DNA of 26,578 nucleotides from Lachnospiraceae bacterium UBA7160. GTDB taxonomy: Bacteria; Bacillota; Clostridia; Lachnospirales; Lachnospiraceae. The stretch spans positions 38,372 through 64,949 of the forward strand of contig DKWE01000121.1 in the NCBI GenBank assembly GCA_002491565.1, read 5' to 3'. Position 1 is the stretch's first letter; each line of letters starts with the position of its first letter. A program made the translations under genes and the position numbers. The notes beneath the pieces are model-generated. The model was not told the DNA's origin, made no database searches, and saw only the letters and a program-made list of their open reading frames with translations. This document shows positions 13,572 to 22,481 of the stretch, one piece after another.

Positions 13572-16286
13572 CTAAACGTGTGCCGCCGCTTCCTGCATCT
13601 TCGCGCTCACTGCCTGTTTCCCACTCGTCACCCCGACCGTTTTTCCTCCATACACAGTAGGAAACGTCAATTCTCCGCAGATTCCGACCGGAAGCTCCGC
13701 CTCCAGGTACAGACTGCTGTTCTCCTTTTTCCAGGAAACCTGTATGACTCCAAACGGGGTAAAGACACTTCCCTCTGCCCACTCCATATCCGGCGGCAGA
13801 TACGGCGCGATCTGCACCCTTCGCCAGCCTGGTTCCAGCGGCCGTACACCGAGCACATAGCGCGTCAGCCATTCTCTTACATGTCCCATCATGGCATGAT
13901 TGCGGGAGCGCACCATGCCATTCCAGAGCTCCTCATAGTCCCAGTACTCCGGCAGGGTAGTAAGCCCCTGATCCACAAAAAAGCGATAGCTGGGCGGTGT
14001 TTGATTCATCACCATTCGATAAACCACATCGCTTCTCCCGTTTTCCGCGAGCGCAGCAAAGACCTGCCGCAGTCCGACCTCGCCGGACGTCAGATGAAAC
14101 TCATTTTTCCGGACAGTTTCTGCCAGCCGTTCTACTGCATCCGCTTTCTGCCGGCCTTGGAGGAGACCACTAAACAGCGCACAGCCATAGCTTGCCTGGC
14201 TCCCGCTCCCAATCTGGTCGCTCTCTGGATCATAACAGGCCGGATGACGGAAAAATGCCCTGCGAACCGCTTCCGCCCTCTCCCGATAGTACCTGCCTGC
14301 ATCTGGTTTTTGCAAAAGTGATGCAGTATCTGCAGCAATCTTCAGCATCCGGTAATAGGCAGCCGTTGCGACCAGCACCTTCGGCGTATGCTCTCCGTAT
14401 TCTCCCCATTCGCCCATCTGTGCATAATGGTCCAGCACATGTCCATCCGCCTTGGTTTCCAGATAAGCCAGGTAGCGCTCCATGACCGGAAACGCGTCCT
14501 CCAGCACAGCAATCTCTCCATAGCACTGATAATACTCCCATGGCGTAAAGACACAGGCTCCATTCCAGTTCGGATCGCGGTACAGCCCACGAATCCGATA
14601 ATACTCCGGTATAATACCAGGTACAAAGCCTTCCTCCTCATTTCCGGGAAGCAGCGCTTCTCCTTGATCTACCACAGAATCCCGGATATCCCGCAATATT
14701 TTTTTCATCCATGCCCGGATATCAAAAACGGACGCGACGGACTGAAACATCAGATGTGACGTCTCTGCCCAGCCCAGCTTTTCAATTTGAGGACAATCCG
14801 TAAAGCTCCAGTACATGTTGCTTTCGATTGACCGGTCTGTAATCTCGCAGATACGATTTACGATCTCGTTTGAACTGTGAAAGATCCCCGGCCGCTCATT
14901 GTCCGCATAGAGACGATGGCAGATGAGATGCTCCGGTTTCATCTCGCCCGGAAAACCAGTGACCTCCACATACCGAAACCCATGATAGCAAAAGGACGGA
15001 TGCCAGCGCTCCTCTCCAGTGCCCTTGATCCGGTACGAATCCCGGATCACACAGTCATACTCCTCGCTCCAGCTCTGCGTACAGGATCTCTGGTCCACCC
15101 CGTCCCCATTCTCTTTCAAGCTCTCTGCTGGAAACAGATAAACCCAATTGCCCCGTTCGCGTTCCGATGTATCGCTTAACCGCAATTCCGGAATCCCGGC
15201 ACCATTTTTCCCCATATCTGCAAGAAAATGTCCTTCTCCCAGCCTGATGATCTGCTTGGCAGGGGTACTTTCCTTGACCCGGATCGGCGGACATTCCCGG
15301 CACACCAGCGCACCGGCCGGAGCCTTCATCTGCTTTGCCTGCTTCCACCCACTCTGATTCTGCAAAAGAGGCAGCTGGATATCCGCTTCCATGAGCGCAT
15401 CATAATCCTCTCCGCCATACCAGTTTTGAAATACCGTCGGACTGTCCCGAAAATACCAGCGCTCATCCGTCGCACATGCGATCTGCACCCTTCCGTCCAG
15501 CATGGTCAGTTCCACCTGCGCCAGAAGCTTCTTTTTTCCGCAGATTCCCGGCTTGACAAACATACTGTCATTTTTCTGATACCGGCCTGCAGGCGCTCTC
15601 GAACCATCCGGCAGGAGCATCACCGGATCAATGGTATAGCCTGTATACTGCCCGTTTCCCAAAGTGACAGCAAGGACATTTTCTCCCTGCTTCAAATCTT
15701 CCAAAATGTCATAGGTCCCATAATAGACAGACTTGGTGGCATCCGACTCCCCAGGCTCGAAAAAGCAGTCGGAAAGCGGATGACCGTTCAATGAGGCCCG
15801 ATAGAGCCCTAAGCCACTGATGTAAGCTCTGGCCCGCCGAATCATCTGCAGATCCTCTACCTGAAATTTTCCTGCGAAAACCGGTGCAGAGGACTGCTCC
15901 TCCCGAACCTCCTCACCCTGCCCAATCCATATGCCCTTCCAATCGGAAGCGCCTAACCCGATCTCAAACATGGCCGGTTCGCTCCAGTCTGACTCTGCTC
16001 CGTCGCTATCCCAGACCTTTACCCGCCAGTAAACGTTCTGCCGCGAAGAAAGCTTCTGTCCCTTATATACGATCCCAAAGCACTGAGCATCCTCCACCTT
16101 CTGACTGTCCCACAGGTCAGCCGTTCCATCCAGAAGCAGCTTCTCTGAACTCGCCGCTTGTATCCGCCTTGCACTCTGAAAGTCCCCGTTTTTCTCTGAC
16201 TGCAGTCTATACCCGAGCACCAGCCGTTCCCGGTTGATACCAAGCGGAGCTTTCAGCGCCTGTACGCGTAAATCCGTTATCCGCAT
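13572..16286 (-). CDS. Alpha-L-rhamnosidase, GH78-like
   Basis: Expected to remove non-reducing alpha-L-rhamnosyl residues. With no signal peptide it should act in the cytoplasm on imported oligosaccharides. The product (904 residues from 16286; numbering here from the ATG at 16295) shows the GH78 layout. There is an Ig-like N-terminal domain (YWRVKVWDSDGAESDWS, 89-105), then a carbohydrate-binding beta domain with ARAYISGLGLYRASLNG (155-171). A middle domain contains YHGFRYVEVTGFPGE (437-451). The (alpha/alpha)6 catalytic domain carries DCPQIEKLGW (500-509) and SRNHAMMGHVREWL. Many GH78 enzymes have DCPxRDERLGW; here the loop is shorter, but the acidic residue E505 is kept. I prefer the ATG at 16286, which has AGGGGG ten bases upstream; the ATG at 16295 is too close to it. 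Last gene of the transporter operon. Confidence 0.9.
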   Translation of the reverse strand: MRITDLRVQALKAPLGINRERLVLGYRLQSEKNGDFQSARRIQAASSEKLLLDGTADLWDSQKVEDAQCFGIVYKGQKLSSRQNVYWRVKVWDSDGAESDWSEPAMFEIGLGASDWKGIWIGQGEEVREEQSSAPVFAGKFQVEDLQMIRRARAYISGLGLYRASLNGHPLSDCFFEPGESDATKSVYYGTYDILEDLKQGENVLAVTLGNGQYTGYTIDPVMLLPDGSRAPAGRYQKNDSMFVKPGICGKKKLLAQVELTMLDGRVQIACATDERWYFRDSPTVFQNWYGGEDYDALMEADIQLPLLQNQSGWKQAKQMKAPAGALVCRECPPIRVKESTPAKQIIRLGEGHFLADMGKNGAGIPELRLSDTSERERGNWVYLFPAESLKENGDGVDQRSCTQSWSEEYDCVIRDSYRIKGTGEERWHPSFCYHGFRYVEVTGFPGEMKPEHLICHRLYADNERPGIFHSSNEIVNRICEITDRSIESNMYWSFTDCPQIEKLGWAETSHLMFQSVASVFDIRAWMKKILRDIRDSVVDQGEALLPGNEEEGFVPGIIPEYYRIRGLYRDPNWNGACVFTPWEYYQCYGEIAVLEDAFPVMERYLAYLETKADGHVLDHYAQMGEWGEYGEHTPKVLVATAAYYRMLKIAADTASLLQKPDAGRYYRERAEAVRRAFFRHPACYDPESDQIGSGSQASYGCALFSGLLQGRQKADAVERLAETVRKNEFHLTSGEVGLRQVFAALAENGRSDVVYRMVMNQTPPSYRFFVDQGLTTLPEYWDYEELWNGMVRSRNHAMMGHVREWLTRYVLGVRPLEPGWRRVQIAPYLPPDMEWAEGSVFTPFGVIQVSWKKENSSLYLEAELPVGICGELTFPTVYGGKTVGVTSGKQAVSAKMQEAAAHV

Positions 16287-16406
16287 ACCGTGCATTCCCC
16301 CTTGCTAAATAAGCGCGATCCGAAAGCATTTTCCAGACCGCGCCATTTCATTCATCCATCAAATCTTTGTCTCGTTTCAAATAAAACGCTCAAGCACTCT
16401 TTTTTC

Positions 16407-17285
16407 TCAGCCTTTCACAGAACCTACTGTCATACCCTGAACAAAATATTTCTGTGCAAAGGGATAAATCAATATGATCGGTATGATTCCCACAAATATC
16501 TGCGCACAGCGCACGGTACGGTCCGAGATCATTGCCATCGACTGCCAGTCCTCCAGACTAAGCAGCGTCATATCTCTCTGCACCACGACGGTCTGAAGGA
16601 AGGAGGCCAGAGGATAATTAGACGGAAAATTTGAAAAGATCAGTCCATCAAACCAGCTGTTCCAGTGGTTGATAAAGGAAAACAGCATCAGAGTCGCTAT
16701 GGACGGCTTCGCGCAGGGAACAAAGATCTGGAAGCAGATTCGCCACTGGCTCGCCCCGTCAATCTCCGCCGCCTCTTCCAGTTCATGTGGAATGCCGCGG
16801 AAGAAATTTAGCATCAAAATGACATTGTAAACCGGCACCGCAGCGGGCAGCACCAGCGCCCAGATCGTATCCATCAGCTTCAGGTTCTGAATCAGCAGAT
16901 ACCCTGGAATCAGTCCTCCGGAAAACAGCATCGTGAAAAAGAAAATCCACACATAGATGGTCCGCATCCGGAATACAGAGTTCTCCTTTGAAAGCGGATA
17001 GGCCAGCAAAATGGTCAAAATCATATTCAGAGGCAGACCAATCGCAACTCTCTGTATCGAGCGGAGCAGCGCCTTCCAGAACTCGCTTTTCCCGATCACA
17101 TATTCATACGCATACAGATTGAAATCCACCGGAAACAGCAGCACCTTGCCCGCAGCAACTGCTGAGCTGCCTGAAAAAGACATCGCCAGAATATTCAGCA
17201 GCGGAAACAGGCATACCAGCGACAGCGTGCAAAGAACAATCACATTGATAATTTCAAAGGCAATACGCCCTTTTGACTTTTTCAT
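16407..17285 (-). CDS. ABC sugar transporter permease, YtcP/LplC type
   Basis: The second integral membrane subunit of a carbohydrate ABC importer (MalG-like, CUT1). The 292-residue product has about six hydrophobic segments and the cytoplasmic EAA loop EEAAEIDGASQWRICFQI (about 170-187), which docks with the ATPase. It ends QGMTVGSVKG, a C-terminus typical of the LplC/YtcP subgroup. It starts 15 bases after the first permease gene and precedes the rhamnosidase by about 120 bases, so it belongs to the same operon. No ATPase gene is present; such importers often use a shared MsmX-type ATPase encoded elsewhere. Confidence 0.95.
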   Translation of the reverse strand: MKKSKGRIAFEIINVIVLCTLSLVCLFPLLNILAMSFSGSSAVAAGKVLLFPVDFNLYAYEYVIGKSEFWKALLRSIQRVAIGLPLNMILTILLAYPLSKENSVFRMRTIYVWIFFFTMLFSGGLIPGYLLIQNLKLMDTIWALVLPAAVPVYNVILMLNFFRGIPHELEEAAEIDGASQWRICFQIFVPCAKPSIATLMLFSFINHWNSWFDGLIFSNFPSNYPLASFLQTVVVQRDMTLLSLEDWQSMAMISDRTVRCAQIFVGIIPIILIYPFAQKYFVQGMTVGSVKG

Positions 17286-17300
17286 GCCACACCCTCCTGC

Positions 17301-18236
17301 CTAGAAAATCCGGTAATCCGCAAACTTATATGCGAGAAAATACGATACCGATATGAATAAGGTCGAAACGACAGACTTGAACAGCCCTACTGCGGTAGCC
17401 GGTCCATACTGCGCATCCAGAAGACCAAGCCGATATACAAACGTATCAATGATATCTCCTGTCTCATAAACAGAGGTACTGTACATATTGAAAATCTGGT
17501 CAAATCCTGCATTGAGGACATTTCCAAGGCTCAGAACGGTCATCAGCACGACGATCATTTTGATACCGGGAAGTGTTACGTGCCAGGTCTGCTGCCAGCG
17601 GTTCGCCCCGTCAATCTCTGCCGCTTCATAGAGCTGTGTGTCGATCCCAAGCATGGCTGCCAGATAAACAATAGCCCCATAGCCGAAATTCTTCCAGACA
17701 TCCGTTGCGATCATCGTCCCCTGAAAATAGCGGTTATCGCCCAGGAAAAAAACGGGTTTCCCGCCCAGCGCAGTAATCAGCTGATTGATGACACCACCGC
17801 TCGGAGAAAGCATGTCATGAAAAATTCCTCCAAGAACCACCCACGACATAAAGTACGGCAGATAGACGATCGTCTGTACCGCCTTCTTAAATTTCCTGCC
17901 CCGGAGCTCATTCAGAAGCAGCGCGAACACGATTGGAACCAAAAGTCCAAACAGAATTTTCCAGAAAGCGATCTCAATCGTATTGATCAGTGCTCTCGAA
18001 AATCCAGGAAGGGAGAACACATAGGAAAAATTTTTCAATCCAATCCACTTCTGATCCCCGAACATTCCCTTACTTGGAATAAACTTCTGGAAAGCAATAA
18101 TGAGTCCGCCCATTGGAACATAGGAAAAAATCAGAACCAGAATCAGCCCCGGCAGAATCATCAGGTGCAGTGGCAGCTCCCGTTTGAATCTGGCCTTCGT
18201 ATACTTCGATTTTACACGCTTTGCCTGTTTTGCCAT
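17301..18236 (-). CDS. ABC sugar transporter permease, LplB/YtcQ-operon type
   Basis: The first integral membrane subunit of the same CUT1 importer (MalF/LplB-like). The 311-residue product has a basic N-terminus (KQAKRVKSKYTKARFK) followed by LMILPGLILVLIFSYVPMGG, and a cytoplasmic EAA loop EAAEIDGANRWQQTW near residue 205. It ends YFLAYKFADYRIF, as LplB-type permeases do. The gene lies 33 bases after the solute-binding protein and pairs with the following permease to form the membrane pore. Related systems in Firmicutes carry oligosaccharides such as rhamnogalacturonan or alginate fragments. Confidence 0.95.
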   Translation of the reverse strand: MAKQAKRVKSKYTKARFKRELPLHLMILPGLILVLIFSYVPMGGLIIAFQKFIPSKGMFGDQKWIGLKNFSYVFSLPGFSRALINTIEIAFWKILFGLLVPIVFALLLNELRGRKFKKAVQTIVYLPYFMSWVVLGGIFHDMLSPSGGVINQLITALGGKPVFFLGDNRYFQGTMIATDVWKNFGYGAIVYLAAMLGIDTQLYEAAEIDGANRWQQTWHVTLPGIKMIVVLMTVLSLGNVLNAGFDQIFNMYSTSVYETGDIIDTFVYRLGLLDAQYGPATAVGLFKSVVSTLFISVSYFLAYKFADYRIF

Positions 18237-18269
18237 TGCGCTCTACCCCTCCTGTGCTTTTTCGAACGC

Positions 18270-19865
18270 TTACTGCGCCTGATACCACTCGTTCACTTCA
18301 TCCGTCATGTCCTGACCGCCTGCCGAATACCAGGACTCTACCACCGTGTCAAACTCGTCCAGCGGAGTCTGTCCTGTGATAATTTTGATAAATGCCTCAT
18401 CCAGCATCGTGTCAAGCGTCGTCTTTCTCATACTCATCGTCTCTGTCGCAACACCGTAAAATTCATCGCGCACCAGCTCTACATTTTCATCGTTCTGATA
18501 GCCGATCAGAAGCTGCTGCGAACCATTCTCTCCAAACACACGGTTCCAGCCCCACAGAGTCGTATCGCCATCCTGTGCCGCCTTGCTGTACTCGTACATG
18601 CTGAGCTGTTCTCCATACAGTTCCCCGGGGTCTCCGGTCTTCAGCGGTTCCGCGATTGCTTTCGCCGTCTGCTGGTTCTTATCCGGGCTGTTCAGCGATA
18701 CCGGGCAAAGTCTCCATACCCCCTCCAGTCCGTCACCCGGATTCGCGTAGGTACTGTACTCGTTCAATTCCGGATCAAAGACCTTCTCGCAATAAAGATT
18801 CAAAAGCTCGATCAAAGCCTCCGGATGCTCACACTCTGAGCTCACCGCATACCAGCTTGAGGTCATCATATTGATACCGGGCGTTACCTTGGCGCCTTCC
18901 TCGCTTGTCACAAGCTGGTACGGTCTCCAGTCTGCCTCCGGATTCTGGTTCAGGCTGTCCTGAAGCGGCCAAAGCGCACTCGCATGCCAGCCAAAGACTA
19001 CACCACATTTGTCATTGATCAGCGCCTCAGCAGCTCTTGTACCATCATTGACATGAAACTCCGTGTCAAGATACCCGTTCTGATAGAGATCCGCTAATTC
19101 TGCCAGCGTATCCTTCATCTCCGGTGTCGTGCTTCCGTATGCAATCGTCCCATCCTCCTGCTTTACCCAGTAGCGGGGATATGCGCCATACGCATTCGCA
19201 ATACCTTTGATATCCATGACGGTTCCATAAAGGTCGTTGCAAAGCGCCATACCAACCGCTCCGTCCCCAGCCTTTTCCATGAATGCATCCATGATAGCTC
19301 TCAGGTCTCCGACCGTCTTCGGAGCCGCAAGGCCGAGCTCATCCATCCAGTCCTGACGCAGCCAGAGGATCTGCGCAGTCTCGATATCGCAATCCACGTA
19401 AGGAATCCCGTACTGGACGCCATCAAATGTGCAGGCCTGTACACACTGCTCACCCGCAGATGCAATCATGTCCTTCAGAAGATCGCTTGCATACTCCTCA
19501 AAATACGGCTGGATATCCACGACCAGCTCTGCCTCTACCAGATTCTTCAGCGTCAGCTTGTCCACGCTCACTATGTCCGGGATCGTCCCTGCGGCCACCG
19601 CCGCATTGAACTTCTGTGTCTGCTGTTCTGCATTCGGGGCAATCCACAAATACTCAATATCAATGCCAAGTCTTTCCTTGATCAGCCGCGTCCAGCGGTT
19701 GTCCTCGTAGGATTCGTCCTTCAGGATTGAGAAAATATCACTCTCCATCGTAGAATCCTGTGTCCTCGAGAAGGATACGGAATAGTTCTCCTCCGCCATC
19801 ACGGGCATAACCGCCGAGAGAGCCACCATCGCTCCTGTCAGAATCGCCAATCTGTTTTTCTTCAT
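18270..19865 (-). CDS. Extracellular solute-binding protein of the oligosaccharide ABC importer
   Basis: Captures the sugar ligand outside the membrane and delivers it to the two permeases. The 531-residue product is the usual length for the large LplA/YtcQ-type binding proteins. It has an export signal (MKKNRLAILTGAMVALSAVM followed by PVMAEEN). Later come PNAEQQTQKFNAAVAAGTIP, a substrate-domain LRQDWMDELGLAAPKTV and a C-terminal GQTPLDEFDTVVESWYSAGG. The signal ends in a signal-peptidase-I-like AxA-type site (VMA/EEN) and has no lipobox cysteine, which is unusual because Gram-positive binding proteins are normally lipoproteins. The ATG has a strong AAGGAGGA site. First gene of its operon. 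Confidence 0.94.
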   Translation of the reverse strand: MKKNRLAILTGAMVALSAVMPVMAEENYSVSFSRTQDSTMESDIFSILKDESYEDNRWTRLIKERLGIDIEYLWIAPNAEQQTQKFNAAVAAGTIPDIVSVDKLTLKNLVEAELVVDIQPYFEEYASDLLKDMIASAGEQCVQACTFDGVQYGIPYVDCDIETAQILWLRQDWMDELGLAAPKTVGDLRAIMDAFMEKAGDGAVGMALCNDLYGTVMDIKGIANAYGAYPRYWVKQEDGTIAYGSTTPEMKDTLAELADLYQNGYLDTEFHVNDGTRAAEALINDKCGVVFGWHASALWPLQDSLNQNPEADWRPYQLVTSEEGAKVTPGINMMTSSWYAVSSECEHPEALIELLNLYCEKVFDPELNEYSTYANPGDGLEGVWRLCPVSLNSPDKNQQTAKAIAEPLKTGDPGELYGEQLSMYEYSKAAQDGDTTLWGWNRVFGENGSQQLLIGYQNDENVELVRDEFYGVATETMSMRKTTLDTMLDEAFIKIITGQTPLDEFDTVVESWYSAGGQDMTDEVNEWYQAQ

Positions 19866-19940
19866 TGCTCTTCCTCCTTGTCATTTTTGAATAGTATTTC
19901 TGCGTTTTTTCCTATTCACTTGTTTGTTTTTGTGGTTTTA

Positions 19941-19969
19941 ATGATAAGGGGAATGCCGTCTGAATTCAA
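19941..19969 (-). promoter_or_regulatory. Promoter of the transporter-rhamnosidase operon
   Basis: On the minus strand TTGAAT (19964-19969) and TATCAT (19941-19946) are separated by 17 bp. Transcription would begin near 19934, about 70 nt before the solute-binding protein ATG. The 19866-20209 interval otherwise holds the operator candidate at 20021 and the araC terminator. Confidence 0.65.
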
Positions 19970-20020
19970 CATGACTAAAATTTGCTTTTTTTGACCTATT
20001 TTCTGAATATTCTTGAATTG

Positions 20021-20035
20021 TTACATCGATTGTAA
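20021..20035. promoter_or_regulatory. Candidate operator palindrome
   Basis: TTACATCGATTGTAA is an inverted repeat TTACA-N5-TGTAA, centred about 60 bp upstream of the -35 element of the transporter operon. That is where an AraC-type activator or a catabolite regulator might bind. It has some likeness to LacI/CcpA sites but is not a clear cre match. Confidence 0.35.
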
Positions 20036-20111
20036 TACCTGCTTCACCGCTATTTCTTACAATTAGGAACACATGACATGCTTTTGCGTTCTAAAATCAT
20101 AATTCCCCAGA

Positions 20112-20198
20112 AAGAAAAAAAGAGCGTGCCGCAAATTGCAGAAGCCTGCAAGCGCTGGTGTTGCCTGGTGTTGCCTGCTGTTCCTGCTACTTTGCGGC
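20112..20198 (-). terminator. Probable terminator of the araC operon
   Basis: On the minus strand GCCGCAAA (20191-20198) pairs with TTTGCGGC (20128-20135) around a long GC-rich loop, and is followed by CTTTTTTTCTTT (20112-20124). The loop contains short direct repeats of GGTGTTGCCT (near 20157-20176). Position, 12 bases after the regulator stop, supports a terminator although the loop is long. Confidence 0.5.
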
Positions 20199-20209
20199 GC
20201 CCTCCTTCC

Positions 20210-21259
20210 TTATGTTTCCTTCGTCCTCCTGTCGTCCCGATATACCTGGGGTGTCACATGATATTTACTCTTAAAATTCCTGTAAAATGCAGCGGAATCA
20301 TAGTATCCCACGGCATTCATAACCGTCTCTATACTGTCCTCTGTCTCTTCCAGCAATTCTGCCGCCCGCTGAAGCCGCAGCTCCGCCCGCAGATGCTCAA
20401 AAGAATATCCTGTCTCCATTTTCAGAAGATGCCGGATTGCATTTTGCTTCATTCCCCATTTTTGCGAGAGCTGTTCCAGCGTAATATCCTGCAAATGCCC
20501 TGTGATGTCTCTCAGGATTTCCGGAATCCGATATACAGAGCCATCCAGCCCTTCCAACACAATCAATTCCTCTCCATGCCTGCGGATTCCTTCTCCAAGC
20601 AGGATACAGACATAGCTTTCCTCCACCAGACTGCTCCGTTTCGGTTCCATCTGAACCTCATAAAAGAGACGCAGCACCGTCTGACGCATTTTCCCATCCG
20701 GTTTCGCACGAAAAAACAATACCTGATTCTGGAAATCTGTATAAGCCATATGCCAGAAAAAATCTGCAAGAACGCCTTGCTCCATCAGTAACGTTGAATA
20801 CGTTCTGGTAAAGGTCGACGCCCGAACCAGAATATTGACCGCAACTCCCTTCGGGCCCTTTGCGAACACAGCCTGCTCCACCCCCGGCGCAACAATGCAG
20901 AAATTCCCTTCCTGCATCTCGTACCGTCTCCGGTTCAGATAAAAAAGCGCCGTTCCCTGCAGCAGATAAACAATCTTAATAAATTCCAGCTTATGCAAAA
21001 AAGGCGGGCAATACCTGACATTTTTAAAGCAGTCTACCTGGCGGCTTTTATTCTGGAAAAACTCTTTTTCAAACAGATAGTCTTTCACAATCGTAGGCGG
21101 GCTGAACTGGATTGGCGAATCAAATCGCGATCGAAATTCCTCCCAGCTGCGGACGGGCTGTTCATATGCCTCCGGATTTTCCAGATACCAGATGCGATAG
21201 GCCTTCTCCAGATCGTCCATCTGCAGAAGATATTCTTCGATGTCATTTAATGCAAACAT
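20210..21259 (-). CDS. AraC-family transcriptional regulator (second of a pair)
   Basis: A 349-residue regulator with an N-terminal cupin-like sensing domain (EFIKIVYLLQGTALFYLNRR, then EGNFCIVAPGVEQAVF) and a C-terminal double helix-turn-helix domain (LEQLSQKWGMKQNAIRHLLK, ending VGYYDSAAFYRNFKSKYHVTP). The first HTH is more divergent than in its neighbour. I prefer the ATG at 21259, preceded by a G-rich site, over one at 21277 with no site. It overlaps the end of the other regulator by 17 bp. The sensing domains of the two proteins are clearly paralogous. Being next to the transporter operon, it is a likely controller of it. Confidence 0.9.
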   Translation of the reverse strand: MFALNDIEEYLLQMDDLEKAYRIWYLENPEAYEQPVRSWEEFRSRFDSPIQFSPPTIVKDYLFEKEFFQNKSRQVDCFKNVRYCPPFLHKLEFIKIVYLLQGTALFYLNRRRYEMQEGNFCIVAPGVEQAVFAKGPKGVAVNILVRASTFTRTYSTLLMEQGVLADFFWHMAYTDFQNQVLFFRAKPDGKMRQTVLRLFYEVQMEPKRSSLVEESYVCILLGEGIRRHGEELIVLEGLDGSVYRIPEILRDITGHLQDITLEQLSQKWGMKQNAIRHLLKMETGYSFEHLRAELRLQRAAELLEETEDSIETVMNAVGYYDSAAFYRNFKSKYHVTPQVYRDDRRTKET

Positions 21260-22481
21260 ACTGTTCTGCCCCCCCATTTCTATATTTTACAGGCGGAACT
21301 CCGTACATCTCCAAAAAGTTGCGGTAAAATCTGCTCTTATCCGTATACCCGGTAAGCTCAACAATCTTATCCACCGAAAAGTCCGTACTTACCAGCATCC
21401 GCGCAGCCCGCTTCATCCGAAATTCTCTTAGCAGACTGCTGTAAGTACGCCCGGTCTCCTTCTTGATATAACGGCTCATATAACTCTCACTGACACCAAA
21501 ATACTCCGCAAATTCCGGAAGACTACAGTCCAGATGAGTATTTAGGTACTGAAGCATCGCAGAAAAGCGCAATCCTTCCTTCTGATATCCTTCGCCAAGA
21601 ATCAAAAGATGATCTGCATGCAGACGCAGGACATTTCCACAAAAAATCAGCAGCAGGCTTTTCCGAATCAGATTGCTTTTTTGTTTTTCCAGAACAATTT
21701 CCTCTACCAGCTCCCAGACATTTTCTGACAATAGCTCATTCCGGTCTTTGCTTCTGCACATCAGGCAGCACATGCTGCGCCCATACAGCATACGCCACAG
21801 GAACTCTGACATCACACCCTGCTCCGTCATCAGCCCAAGGAATGATTCCGAAAACGTGCCAAACCGCATGATAAGATTTACGACCATATCTTCCTCATGG
21901 CAGCTGTAAACTGCCTGTTCCACTCCGGGTCCTACCATGCAGAAGTCTCCCTCCTCCATCGTCCGCTTCCGGCCATTCAGGAAGAAGAAGCAGCTTCCTC
22001 TCAGTACATATACGATTTTGACAAAGGCGAGGCGGTGAAGAAAGGGCGGGCAATACGCACAGTTCACTACCAGCGCCATATCCTCCTCCGGATCGGAAGA
22101 AAAAAAGCTGCTCTCTTCCAAAAAGGAAGCAATAAACGTTGGCGGTTCCTGCGGCAATTTCCCCTCTAACGCAGTGTTGGCAAATCGCCCGCAAAATTCC
22201 TCCCAGCTTGAAACAGGCTCCTCATAAGCCGCCGGATTCTCCTGATAGAAGAGACGATAGAGCTTTTCCTCCGCACGGATAGCGATCCGCTCCCACAGAA
22301 GGGTTCGATCAACTTCCTCATCGGCATCCCCTTTTTCCCCGCCCACTGTGTCAGTATCAACCGTCCGGTTTCCTCCGGATATGCGATTGCATTGCGCCTT
22401 CACAGTCTGATTTGTCACGGTTCTTTCTTCCGTCGCACAGAGTTGCCCTTTAAAAGCTGCTTCCCCCTCCGTTTGTCTCAT
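21243..22481 (-). CDS. AraC-family transcriptional regulator (first of a pair)
   Basis: A 412-residue regulator. The first 60 or so residues are a low-complexity extension. A cupin-like sensing domain follows (AFVKIVYVLRGSCFFFLNGR, then EGDFCMVGPGVEQAVY). The AraC DNA-binding domain covers about 310-408 (EYFGVSESYMSRYIKKETGR, then SRFYRNFLEMYGVPPVKYR), with a well-kept second helix-turn-helix. It shares the CPPFLH and SWEEF blocks with the next gene, so the two arose by duplication. Its ATG overlaps the YunG-like stop as ATGA, indicating translational coupling. The natural ligand is unknown; a sugar from the GH78/GH88 substrate is the obvious guess. Confidence 0.92.
   Translation of the reverse strand: MRQTEGEAAFKGQLCATEERTVTNQTVKAQCNRISGGNRTVDTDTVGGEKGDADEEVDRTLLWERIAIRAEEKLYRLFYQENPAAYEEPVSSWEEFCGRFANTALEGKLPQEPPTFIASFLEESSFFSSDPEEDMALVVNCAYCPPFLHRLAFVKIVYVLRGSCFFFLNGRKRTMEEGDFCMVGPGVEQAVYSCHEEDMVVNLIMRFGTFSESFLGLMTEQGVMSEFLWRMLYGRSMCCLMCRSKDRNELLSENVWELVEEIVLEKQKSNLIRKSLLLIFCGNVLRLHADHLLILGEGYQKEGLRFSAMLQYLNTHLDCSLPEFAEYFGVSESYMSRYIKKETGRTYSSLLREFRMKRAARMLVSTDFSVDKIVELTGYTDKSRFYRNFLEMYGVPPVKYRNGGAEQYVCIK

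Noticed and set aside
13578..14321. Plus-strand frame opposite the rhamnosidase
   Set aside because: Shadow of GH78; no ribosome site and no domain.
17580..18839. Plus-strand frame of 419 codons opposite the transporter genes
   Set aside because: It spans parts of two well-supported minus-strand genes and no recognisable protein results.
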